Shown: positions 1 through 6,189 of the stretch, piece after piece
Layout of the letters: each line of letters opens with the position of its first letter
How positions within the stretch are numbered: position 1 is the stretch's first letter
From: Candidatus Aminicenantes bacterium UBA4820
GTDB taxonomy: Bacteria; Acidobacteriota; UBA4820
Direction of reading: 5' to 3'
Length of the DNA stretch: 13,711 nucleotides
Assembly: GCA_002402325.1 (NCBI GenBank)
Contig: DHFQ01000115.1
Location: forward strand, 1-13,711
Notes under the pieces: generated by a model
The model's input: the letters and a program-made list of their open reading frames with translations, nothing else
Database searches by the model: none
What the model was told of the DNA's origin: nothing
Made by a program: the position numbers and the translations under genes

Positions 1-15
1 TTTTTCCGCCGTCGT

Positions 16-408
16 TTAGAATTCAATAAAATATTCCAATTCCTCATCTATTTCCTCTAAATTCAATAATACCTTTGCTCTTCTTGGACTCCCATCAGCA
101 TTTCTAAAATCTTCTTGAAAAGAACCACATTTAACCAAGGTGTTATCCGTTATTTTGATAAAAGAAATCTGTTGTAAATCAAATGACACTTTTCTTAATC
201 TCGACCAAGCACCCCTTTTTATCCTTTCAAGGGAGTAATCCGATAAACCGCCTTTCAGTCCCTCATGCCATTTCTGAAATGTTTTATCCTCATCATTATA
301 TAAAACTTTTCCGATGGCAAGAGTTAAACCAACTGCTCCGTAATCTTTAATCCCATTTGCTATTGCTTCACTATCATTGACAATAATTTGATGGCTACTC
401 GTATTCAT
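16..408 (-). CDS. Hypothetical protein, 130 aa, last gene of R-M-like operon
   Basis: I do not recognise this protein. It is soluble in appearance, with no signal peptide or membrane segment, a basic middle (around residues 55-75) and a strongly acidic C-terminus rich in Glu. Its ATG overlaps the stop codon of the preceding 92-residue gene in an ATGA arrangement, and an AGAAGG ribosome-binding site lies about 8 bases upstream, so it is probably translationally coupled to that gene. It is fourth in the order methyltransferase, PLD nuclease, 92-aa protein, 130-aa protein. The context suggests an accessory role in that locus (specificity, control or immunity), but this is inference from position alone. 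The reading frame closes 15 bases before the window edge, so it is complete. Confidence 0.7.
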   Translation of the reverse strand: MNTSSHQIIVNDSEAIANGIKDYGAVGLTLAIGKVLYNDEDKTFQKWHEGLKGGLSDYSLERIKRGAWSRLRKVSFDLQQISFIKITDNTLVKCGSFQEDFRNADGSPRRAKVLLNLEEIDEELEYFIEF

Positions 409-683
409 TGCATGTGCCTTCTATATTTAATCGCGTAAGGGAGGTTACTTCTAATTATTAATAATAAATTTTTAACCGCAATCTTTCTACCCTCTATTAA
501 CATTTTAGAATATCTTTTACTTTCCACAATATCGTGTAAAATAAAGTAATAGGATTTGGTAGTTTTTCGTGCTTCTTCGCTTACAAGTTCCGTTATGAAA
601 TCTCTGTCTTTATTTGACAAATTCCGTTTTGAACGAATCATTATCAACCACATTATTGGCTTGTTTAAGTTGTTAAGTGCCAT
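405..683 (-). CDS. Hypothetical small basic protein, 92 aa
   Basis: A short, basic, Lys/Arg-rich protein that I do not recognise. It has no signal peptide. A mostly helical pattern is likely over residues 20-80, and the C-terminus is very basic, as in some nucleic-acid-binding accessory proteins. The start is supported by a good GGGAGG ribosome-binding site that lies inside the last codons of the upstream PLD nuclease gene. The two reading frames overlap by 19 bases, and its stop overlaps the ATG of the next gene by ATGA. These overlaps argue that it is a real, co-translated member of the operon. Function is unknown. Confidence 0.65.
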   Translation of the reverse strand: MALNNLNKPIMWLIMIRSKRNLSNKDRDFITELVSEEARKTTKSYYFILHDIVESKRYSKMLIEGRKIAVKNLLLIIRSNLPYAIKYRRHMQ

Positions 684-1522
684 TTTCCTCCCTTCAAGTA
701 AATTAACCTTTTTTTCTTAAGAGATTGTTGAGCATCTCTAATCAAATGTTTCCATTTTTTCCCGAAGTGCTGTCCATTAATCACTCTATCAATAGAATCA
801 TCGCAAATATCAGGGTGCATTGTTTGAATCAGTGGATGAATCTCTTCGGTGCTCAACGCACCTTTCTTTTGTAATAGATAAAGAATCGTATCAGAGAATA
901 TTGAATTTATTGTTTTACCTTCTTTTATTCTGTTTTTTAATAATTCAACATCAATCCTTTCAGTGGTTTTCCTTAAAAACTTTCCTAATCTGGTATTTTT
1001 AACAAAGGCATCAGTTTCATTTCTAATATTATATAGTTTATCAGCCTCTTCACTAACATTTTCTAAAAAATCTTTATCAAGTATATTACCCAGTGAATAA
1101 TATTTTAACATGTCTTCTTTTATAGCCGAGCAAAGAGTACTATCATCTATCAAAACACCATATTCAAAATTATTAACCAACCCACCATTTGTAAGATTTG
1201 CGGAAGTGATTATACTCATTCTGTCATCTACTAAATATACCTTCGCATGCAACCTGCCGAGACTTGAGATATTAACTTGTTTGAACTGTTCATATAATTC
1301 CAACAATGCTTTCGGCTCGGTAATTCTATTTACTATATTTTGTGTTGTCAGATTTGTTATAAGGGATATTTCAATATCTGAATTTGTTTGAATTGAATTT
1401 GATAGTATATTTACACCTTCTACATTAACAAAAGGTGATGATATGAAGAGTTCCTTTTTAGTCTTACTAATGATTTCAATGAACTCATTTTTCCAGGGTG
1501 ATATTAGAAATTTATATTGCAT
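665..1522 (-). CDS. PLD-family nuclease, probable restriction endonuclease
   Basis: A 285-residue protein of the phospholipase D superfamily. One HxKx4D signature is visible at His92, Lys94 and Asp99, followed by the usual SxN at Ser107/Asn109 and a conserved Glu at 120. A single HKD motif means that two subunits should pair to make one active site, as in BfiI and Nuc. Residues about 200-285 look like a winged helix that could bind DNA, including a GKKWKHLIRDAQQSLKKK stretch. This nuclease-plus-winged-helix layout beside a DNA methyltransferase fits a type II restriction enzyme (BfiI or NgoFVII style). A GGAGGG ribosome-binding site precedes the ATG, which lies 27 bases after the methyltransferase stop. 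PLD-type defence nucleases outside R-M are an alternative. Confidence 0.85.
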   Translation of the reverse strand: MQYKFLISPWKNEFIEIISKTKKELFISSPFVNVEGVNILSNSIQTNSDIEISLITNLTTQNIVNRITEPKALLELYEQFKQVNISSLGRLHAKVYLVDDRMSIITSANLTNGGLVNNFEYGVLIDDSTLCSAIKEDMLKYYSLGNILDKDFLENVSEEADKLYNIRNETDAFVKNTRLGKFLRKTTERIDVELLKNRIKEGKTINSIFSDTILYLLQKKGALSTEEIHPLIQTMHPDICDDSIDRVINGQHFGKKWKHLIRDAQQSLKKKRLIYLKGGKWHLTT

Positions 1523-1541
1523 ATTTGTCCCTCCAATTTAA

Positions 1542-1560
1542 AAACAAACTCAGGATGACG
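1542..1560 (-). repeat. Fragment of GTCATCCTGAGTTTG-type dispersed repeat
   Basis: On the minus strand the end of the methyltransferase frame reads CGTCATCCTGAGTTTGTTT. From memory, this matches one arm of a palindromic repeat seen in many uncultured bacteria. It supplies the premature stop codon (TGA at 1550-1552). No second arm is visible, so it is a partial copy at most and could be chance. Confidence 0.35.
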
Positions 1561-2179
1561 TCCCTTCCTCGCTCGAATACATAAGGATTTTTTTAATCAG
1601 TTCAGCAGGTAATTTTGTCGGCGTCTTTTGATCTCCTGTCCAATATTCTCTTTTTATTGTCCAAACATCTTCCTTATCTTTATAATGTAAACTGCCTCCA
1701 TCTTTGTCATTATCTTCTTTTCCATATCTTGAATAAGGAAAAAATTTTCTCTTTTCGTCGTTTTTGCACACATAAAGACAATGGTAGTGTGAAGTAACAA
1801 ATTTCCTTTTTGTTACTACACCAAACTTATATTTCCAGATAATATGATTTACCGTTATAAACCCCAATTCATCAATCGCTATTAAGATATCCTTCAAATT
1901 GTTCCAGCCAGAAAAAACATACATACTTCCAGAATCTTTAAGTACCCTATATACTTCCCTCATCCATTTGAGTGTAAAATTAAAATACTCCTCCCTGGGG
2001 ATTTCATTATAACCTTCTATTACGCTTGATGCTGTTCTATGGTAATTATTCCTTTTTGCCTTAAAATCAATTGCAAAGGGAGGATCTGTAATAACAAGGT
2101 CTATCGCACTATCGGGAATAGTTTTCATCCCTTCAACACAATCCTGATTGTAAATTTTGTCTAACTTAATTTTTTCCAT
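1550..2179 (-). CDS. Site-specific DNA methyltransferase (amino-methyltransferase, beta order), C-terminally truncated
   Basis: It belongs to the N6-adenine/N4-cytosine methyltransferases. Catalytic motif IV, DPPF, sits at residues 32-35 inside LVITDPPFAIDF. The later permuted motifs follow, up to a motif-X-like region at about 186-200 (TPTKLPAELIKKIL). In this class the SAM-binding FxGxG motif should come next, but the frame ends after YSSEEG with TSS and a stop. About 50-60 residues carrying motifs I-III are therefore missing, so the protein is probably inactive unless completed in trans. I chose the ATG at 2179, preceded by GGAGG, over a GTG five codons upstream at 2194. The bases at the truncation resemble a dispersed GTCATCCTGAG repeat. 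The gene heads an operon with the PLD nuclease. Confidence 0.85.
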   Translation of the reverse strand: MEKIKLDKIYNQDCVEGMKTIPDSAIDLVITDPPFAIDFKAKRNNYHRTASSVIEGYNEIPREEYFNFTLKWMREVYRVLKDSGSMYVFSGWNNLKDILIAIDELGFITVNHIIWKYKFGVVTKRKFVTSHYHCLYVCKNDEKRKFFPYSRYGKEDNDKDGGSLHYKDKEDVWTIKREYWTGDQKTPTKLPAELIKKILMYSSEEGTSS

Positions 2180-2205
2180 TTGCCTCCAAAACACACCGCT
2201 CTCAT
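2161..2205 (-). other. Possible 14-codon leader ORF overlapping the methyltransferase start
   Basis: An ATG with its own GGAAG ribosome-binding site starts upstream of the methyltransferase. It encodes about 14 residues in a different frame and ends 16 bases inside the methyltransferase gene. Because translation would run over the methyltransferase ribosome-binding site, it could tune expression. It may equally be chance. Confidence 0.3.
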
Positions 2206-2221
2206 TTTTACTTCCTTTTTT

Positions 2222-2250
2222 ATTATAAACCCGTTACCCTGTTAATGCAA
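2222..2250 (-). promoter_or_regulatory. Sigma70-type promoter of methyltransferase/PLD operon
   Basis: On the minus strand TTGCAT (2250-2245) and a perfect TATAAT (2227-2222) are separated by exactly 17 bases. The start of the message would lie near 2215, about 35 bases before the methyltransferase ATG. No other promoter is seen down to the 130-aa gene, so this one probably drives all four genes. Confidence 0.65.
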
Positions 2251-2332
2251 TTTACTTTTGTGGGATTTAGAATTCTATTTTAAATTTTAAATTGGTTTTT
2301 CAATTTGCATTTTGCAATGTTCAACAAGGAAA

Positions 2333-2395
2333 CCTCCTCTCTGTCTCCCCTGCGAGGGGGAGATTCTGCTTTTTGTCCTGAAAGGAGGGGAGAGT
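2333..2395. repeat. GC-rich palindromic (REP-like) repeat
   Basis: A GC-rich island in AT-rich intergenic DNA. TCTCCCC at 2344-2350 and GGGGAGA at 2357-2363 form a 7-bp hairpin, and a further GGGGAGAG at 2387-2394 can pair with the same left arm. The region between 2195 and 2471 holds no gene that I accept. It contains the promoters of the two divergent neighbours and this element. The style matches short mobile palindromes that are common between genes in bacteria. Confidence 0.5.
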
Positions 2396-2410
2396 CATTT
2401 CATTGTAAAT

Positions 2411-2439
2411 TTGTTTTTTTCTTTAATGTATGGTATTTT
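2411..2439 (+). promoter_or_regulatory. Promoter of acyl-CoA dehydrogenase
   Basis: TTGTTT at 2411-2416 and TATTTT at 2434-2439 are separated by 17 bases. A TGG immediately precedes the -10, giving an extended -10 element. It lies 32 bases before the start codon. Confidence 0.5.
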
Positions 2440-2471
2440 TTCATTTTAAGAAAATATTTTAGGAGGAGAAT

Positions 2472-4289
2472 ATGGCTTATATTCCGCAGGTTCGTGATGC
2501 TAAATTTAACCTTTTTGAGTGGCTTGAGATTGATTCCATTTTGAAACACCCTCTTTTTTCGGATTTTAAGAAAGATGACCTTGAGATGATTGTTGATGAG
2601 GCATCAAAACTTGCAAGAAATGCCATTGCTCCTACAAATGTTGATGGGGATAGGATCGGTGCGAAATATGACAATGGAAGAGTTATAGTTCCTGCATCTT
2701 TTAAAAAAGTTTTTGATGATGTTGCTTCAAATGGATATATTGGCTCAACTGCAAACCCTGAATTTGGTGGAATGGGGCTTCCTGAATGTGTCGGAACCGC
2801 TATCAACGAATTTATCATTGGTGCAAATTGTGCTCTATCTTTATGCCTTTTGCTCACGAGGGGAACAGCCCATCTTATTGAATCTTTTGGAAGCGAAGAT
2901 TTAAAGAATCTCATTTGCGAGAAAATGAACACCGGTATATGGGCGGGGACGATGTGTCTTACAGAACCTCAGGCGGGGTCTGACCTTGGTGATATTAAAA
3001 CTAAGGCAATTAAACAACCCGATGGAAGTTATCACATTGAAGGGCAGAAGATTTTTATAACATGGGGAGAACACGAACTAACTGAAAATATTATCCATGC
3101 TGTTCTTGCAAGGACTCCTGAGGCACCTGTTGGAGCAAAGGGGCTTTCTCTTTTCTGCGTCCCAAAGGTGAGAATAAATCCCGATGGAACTTTAGGTGAG
3201 GATAACAATGTTACTTGCGGAGGAATAGAAGGGAAAATGGGGATTCACGGCTCTCCGACCTGCACGCTCATTTTTGGAGAAAAGGGTGCAACGAAGGGAT
3301 GGCTTTTAGGAAGGGAGAGGCTTGGGCTTTTATATATGTTTCAGATGATGAATGCTGCAAGATATGAAGTTGGTCTTCAAGGACTTGCTGTTGCATCAGC
3401 ATCTTATGAAAATGCTTTATCTTACGCAAAGGAGAGAAAGCAGGGAAGACCATACGATAACAAAGACCCTCATCACCCTCAAATTTTTATAATTGGCCAT
3501 CCTGAAATAAAAAGGACACTTCTTGAACAAAAATCAACTCTTGAAGCGATGAGGGCGCTGCAATTTTATACTGCGTTCTGTATGGATAAGGCAAAGACTT
3601 CAGAAGGCGAAGAAAAGAATTACTATCAAGGATATGTCGAACTTTTCACCCCAATTTGTAAGGCTTTCTGCACAGATAATGGCTTTCAGATAACGAGTAT
3701 GGCTATGCAGTGTTATGGCGGTTATGGCTACACGAAGGAGATGCCAGCGGAACAATCGTTAAGAGATGCAAGAATTGCACCCGTTTATGAAGGGACTAAC
3801 TACATTCAAGCTCAAGACCTTGTTTTAAGCAAATTCAAAATGCAAAAAGGTGAGCCAGTGAGGGCTCTTCTTAAGATGATAAAAGAGAAGGCTCAATCTC
3901 TTTTGAATGATCAATTCTTTTCAAAGTGCGCAAAAAATCTTCTTGATGCCGTAGAGTTGACCTCTAATGTTGCTGAAAAGATGATGGCTCAGGAAAAGGA
4001 CCTACTCTTTATCAGTTTAAATGCTTATCCGATGCTAATGATGATGGGCGAAACTTTGAGCGGATATTTTCTTTTGAGTCAGGCTGAAATAGCAAAGAAA
4101 AAACTTCAAGAGATTAAGGAATCATCAAATAAGGATGAAAAAACCTTGCTTGAGGAAAATGAGGATGTTAAGTTTTATCACAACAAAGTCGTCTCTGCCA
4201 TTTTCTATTCTTCAAGAATTCTTCCCTTTGTAAAGGCACGGTATGAATCAATTAAGGAAGATAAAAGCGCAATGGATGTGATTTTTTAA
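2472..4289 (+). CDS. Acyl-CoA dehydrogenase, long form (605 aa)
   Basis: An FAD-dependent acyl-CoA dehydrogenase that forms the 2,3-double bond of a CoA thioester during beta-oxidation or related acid metabolism, passing electrons to an electron-transfer flavoprotein. The flavin/substrate motif CLTEPQAGSD is at 162-171 and GQKIFIT at 191-197. GGYGYTKEMPAEQ is at 416-428, and the catalytic base is Glu440 in VYEGTN. At 605 residues it is about 200 longer than the 380-residue forms. The extra C-terminal helical domain (about 465-605) is typical of the long AcdA-like enzymes of deltaproteobacteria and other anaerobes. The ATG follows AGGAGG at a good distance. No etfAB or thiolase gene is adjacent, so the substrate chain length cannot be told. 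Confidence 0.95.
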   Translation: MAYIPQVRDAKFNLFEWLEIDSILKHPLFSDFKKDDLEMIVDEASKLARNAIAPTNVDGDRIGAKYDNGRVIVPASFKKVFDDVASNGYIGSTANPEFGGMGLPECVGTAINEFIIGANCALSLCLLLTRGTAHLIESFGSEDLKNLICEKMNTGIWAGTMCLTEPQAGSDLGDIKTKAIKQPDGSYHIEGQKIFITWGEHELTENIIHAVLARTPEAPVGAKGLSLFCVPKVRINPDGTLGEDNNVTCGGIEGKMGIHGSPTCTLIFGEKGATKGWLLGRERLGLLYMFQMMNAARYEVGLQGLAVASASYENALSYAKERKQGRPYDNKDPHHPQIFIIGHPEIKRTLLEQKSTLEAMRALQFYTAFCMDKAKTSEGEEKNYYQGYVELFTPICKAFCTDNGFQITSMAMQCYGGYGYTKEMPAEQSLRDARIAPVYEGTNYIQAQDLVLSKFKMQKGEPVRALLKMIKEKAQSLLNDQFFSKCAKNLLDAVELTSNVAEKMMAQEKDLLFISLNAYPMLMMMGETLSGYFLLSQAEIAKKKLQEIKESSNKDEKTLLEENEDVKFYHNKVVSAIFYSSRILPFVKARYESIKEDKSAMDVIF

Positions 4290-4317
4290 TTAAATTGACA
4301 TTTACCCGTCTCAAAAT

Positions 4318-4417
4318 CTTTCACTTTACAGATGATTCGTTGTTTTAGTTCTAAACTCTTACTACTGTTATCTTCTGCTTACAAACACATACCGCAATGG
4401 CGGATTTTGGGTTTAAC
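4318..4417 (+). repeat. Dispersed ~100-bp repeat, copy A
   Basis: This intergenic stretch aligns along its full length with 10089-10187, in the same orientation and with only single-base gaps. Shared blocks include CTTTCAC at the left end, TCTTACTRCTRTTATCTT in the middle and GCAATGKCGGATTTTGG near the right end. I estimate about 70 percent identity by eye. It lies between two unrelated genes and encodes no intact protein. Confidence 0.6.
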
Positions 4418-4425
4418 CTTTTTAA

Positions 4426-4454
4426 TTGAAATGAAGGTAGAAAAGATATATACT
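4426..4454 (+). promoter_or_regulatory. Sigma70-type promoter of short-chain dehydrogenase
   Basis: TTGAAA at 4426-4431 and TATACT at 4449-4454 are spaced by 17 bases. The -10 ends 21 bases before the start codon and just upstream of the AAGGAGG ribosome-binding site. It begins immediately after repeat copy A. Confidence 0.6.
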
Positions 4455-4475
4455 CACTTCTTTTAAGGAGGAACG

Positions 4476-5249
4476 ATGAAACACAATGAAAAAAGAACAG
4501 TTCTTATTACGGGTTGCTCTTCTGGAATAGGCTATGAAACGGCAAAAATGTTTGCGGAAGCTAACTTTAAAGTTGTAATGGCTTCAAGGAATTTAAAGCC
4601 TTTAATTTCTCTTCAAAAGAAACTGGAGAAAAAAAACAGCGATCTTCTTCCATTAAAACTTGATGTTACAAAAAAAGATGATGTGTTTAAAGCAGTGGAT
4701 ACTCTTCCAGAAGAATTTCGAGATATTGATATTCTTGTTAATAATGCGGGGCTTGCAATTGGTGTTGATAAATTTTATGAGGGAAATGTTGATGAATGGG
4801 ATACTGTTATAGACACAAATGTAAAGGGTTTGATTTATGTTACGAGGGCGGTCATCCCAAATATGGTAAAAAGAAACAGGGGGCATATAATAAATATAGG
4901 AAGTATAGCGGGAAGAGAGGTCTATCCCGGTGGAAATATTTACTGTGCGACAAAATTTGCAGTAAGGGCTTTGACAAAAGCGCTTAAAGTTGATTTGCTT
5001 GGGACAAAAATAAGGGTTTCAACCGTTGATCCGGGAATGGTTGAGACGAACTTTTCAAATGTAAGATACAGGGGAGACAAAGAAGCAGCAAAAAATGTTT
5101 ATAAAGGAATGACACCGCTTACCCCAAAAGACATTGCGGATATTGTCTTTTTCTGTGCGACAAGACCACCCCACTGCAACATTCTGGAAGTTGTTGTTAT
5201 GCCAACAGATCAATCGGGAGCGGTTTTTGTAAATAAAAAATTAAGATAA
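4476..5249 (+). CDS. Short-chain dehydrogenase/reductase, YdfG-like (NADP 3-hydroxy acid type)
   Basis: A classical SDR oxidoreductase of 257 residues, the usual length. The nucleotide-binding TGCSSGIG is at 12-19, and an Arg in ASRN (residue 38) after the second strand favours NADP over NAD. NNAG is at 89-92. The catalytic tetrad is Asn115, Ser143, Tyr156 and Lys160 (YCATK), and a VDPGMVETNFSNVR loop follows. The whole C-terminal half resembles E. coli YdfG, which oxidises L-allo-threonine, serine and 3-hydroxy acids, so a similar role is likely. The exact substrate is unproven. AAGGAGG precedes the ATG. It stands alone between two promoters. Confidence 0.92.
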   Translation: MKHNEKRTVLITGCSSGIGYETAKMFAEANFKVVMASRNLKPLISLQKKLEKKNSDLLPLKLDVTKKDDVFKAVDTLPEEFRDIDILVNNAGLAIGVDKFYEGNVDEWDTVIDTNVKGLIYVTRAVIPNMVKRNRGHIINIGSIAGREVYPGGNIYCATKFAVRALTKALKVDLLGTKIRVSTVDPGMVETNFSNVRYRGDKEAAKNVYKGMTPLTPKDIADIVFFCATRPPHCNILEVVVMPTDQSGAVFVNKKLR

Positions 5250-5259
5250 TTTGTTGATC

Positions 5260-5270
5260 TGTGGTAAAAT
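5260..5270 (+). promoter_or_regulatory. Extended -10 promoter of small membrane protein gene
   Basis: TGTGGTAAAAT gives a TGG-extended -10 (TAAAAT at 5265-5270) with no convincing -35. It lies 20 bases before the ATG at 5291. The same motif recurs before the SRP RNA and mglB. Confidence 0.4.
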
Positions 5271-5290
5271 AATTCCTGAGGAGGTGAAGT

Positions 5291-5620
5291 ATGGAAAAGA
5301 GATACAAGATTTTAAGATTTATTGGAACGCTTTATAAAATCCTCGGCATAATCGTTGGTTGTCTCACCATTATAATTATGATTGTTGTTCTTTTTGCATC
5401 ATTTTTTGGAGGACTTGCAAGTTTTGGTTTTGGTGCAAGGTTTGGGGCAGGCTCAACTTTACTTATGGTTTTGTGGGCAATTTTTATGGACATAATTATT
5501 TTGCTTTATGGAGCTTTTTTTTCATTAGGATTGTATGCTTTTGGAGAACTTCTCTACCTTCTCATCTCGGTTGAGGAAAACACAAGAGGAACATATACAA
5601 TCCTTTCGCAGAAGCAGTAG
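5291..5620 (+). CDS. Small integral membrane protein, unknown function
   Basis: A 109-residue protein with two long hydrophobic stretches (about residues 9-45 and 55-92), probably three or four membrane segments. The segment joining them is rich in Gly, Phe and Ala, and the tail (EENTRGTYTILSQKQ) is short and polar. The C-terminal YAFGELLYLLISVEENTR pattern resembles hypothetical inner-membrane proteins I have seen in many phyla, but no function is attached to them. GAGGAGGTGA gives a very strong ribosome-binding site. The following membrane gene lies 49 bases downstream and may be cotranscribed. Confidence 0.8.
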   Translation: MEKRYKILRFIGTLYKILGIIVGCLTIIIMIVVLFASFFGGLASFGFGARFGAGSTLLMVLWAIFMDIIILLYGAFFSLGLYAFGELLYLLISVEENTRGTYTILSQKQ

Positions 5621-5669
5621 TTGTTTATTTTGTTATGTGTTAAAGTAATTTCTCTGAAGGAGGTGTGAA

Positions 5670-6041
5670 ATGGATAATTTTGGTAATTTGGCAGGAGCGG
5701 GAGTAGGATTTGCCGTGATGGCATTTTCCTGTATCTTAAGTTTAGTGATTTATCTCTTTTTTGCGTGGTGCCTCTATCTAATTTGCAAAAAATGTCAGGT
5801 TGAAAATGCGTGGCTTGCGTGGATTCCCATTGTTCAAATTGTTCCAATGGTTCAAGCGGGAGGCAAACCTTTATGGTGGATTCTTATTATAATTTTTGTC
5901 CCACTTGTGAATATTGTATTCTCAGTTTTGCTATGGATGGCAATATCGGAAAGAAGGGGAAAGCCTTCGTGGGTAGGGATATTAACGATTGTTCCTATTG
6001 TCAATCTATTTGTTTTACCTTACCTTGCATTCGCTAAATGA
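5670..6041 (+). CDS. DUF5684-type membrane protein
   Basis: A 123-residue protein with three or four hydrophobic segments (about 8-38, 48-60, 66-90 and 100-120). The signature AWLAWIPIVQ and the later IVPIVNLFVLPYLAF repeat the same Ile-Pro-Ile-Val pattern. Together with GGKPLWWILIIIF this is characteristic of the small DUF5684 membrane family, whose function is unknown. In other genomes relatives sit beside signal-peptidase-like or lipoprotein genes, which gives no firm clue here. A GAAGGAGGTG ribosome-binding site supports the ATG. The SRP RNA promoter follows almost directly after the stop. Confidence 0.8.
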   Translation: MDNFGNLAGAGVGFAVMAFSCILSLVIYLFFAWCLYLICKKCQVENAWLAWIPIVQIVPMVQAGGKPLWWILIIIFVPLVNIVFSVLLWMAISERRGKPSWVGILTIVPIVNLFVLPYLAFAK

Positions 6042-6049
6042 TTTTTTTA

Positions 6050-6058
6050 TGGTAAAAT
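6050..6058 (+). promoter_or_regulatory. Extended -10 promoter of SRP RNA
   Basis: TGGTAAAAT gives an extended -10 (TAAAAT at 6053-6058) six bases before the predicted 5' end of the SRP RNA at 6064. The nearest -35-like TTGCAT at 6025 is too far away, so recognition probably rests on the extended -10. Confidence 0.5.
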
Positions 6059-6063
6059 ATTTT

Positions 6064-6164
6064 GGGGTTTGAGCCCTGTGCAACGAGTTCCGAAAACCCC
6101 GCCAGGCCCGGAAGGGAGCAACGGTAATCGGTTTCTCTCGTGTGCCGCAGGAGGCTTGAACCCC
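6064..6164 (+). ncRNA. ffs: Signal recognition particle RNA, small bacterial type (4.5S)
   Basis: This RNA binds Ffh and brings ribosomes making membrane proteins to FtsY. The conserved core GCCAGGCCCGGAAGGGAGCA at 6101-6120 carries the GGAA tetraloop (6110-6113) closed by CCC/GGG and the CAGG/AGCA symmetric loop that Ffh grips. The ends pair over 12 positions, 6064-6075 with 6153-6164, including two G-U pairs. That defines a 101-base hairpin RNA without an Alu domain. Its place directly upstream of dnaX matches the scr-dnaX order of Bacillus subtilis and many other bacteria. Confidence 0.95.
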
Positions 6165-6174
6165 TTTCTTTTTT
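6153..6174 (+). terminator. Possible intrinsic terminator of SRP RNA
   Basis: The closing strand of the SRP RNA helix runs straight into TTTCTTTTTT (6165-6174), so the RNA's own stem plus the T tract can end transcription. Read-through into dnaX, which begins 16 bases later, is also possible because no separate dnaX promoter is evident. Confidence 0.4.
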
Positions 6175-6189
6175 GAGTGATAATAGAGT

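Noticed and set aside
2305..2544. Open frame of 79 codons on the plus strand before and into the acyl-CoA dehydrogenase
   Set aside because: Its first half is the translation of the GC-rich palindromic repeat and its second half is an out-of-frame reading of the dehydrogenase start. It has no good ribosome-binding site.
2477..2932. Open frame of 151 codons on the minus strand
   Set aside because: It lies wholly inside the strongly supported acyl-CoA dehydrogenase and has no recognisable domain.
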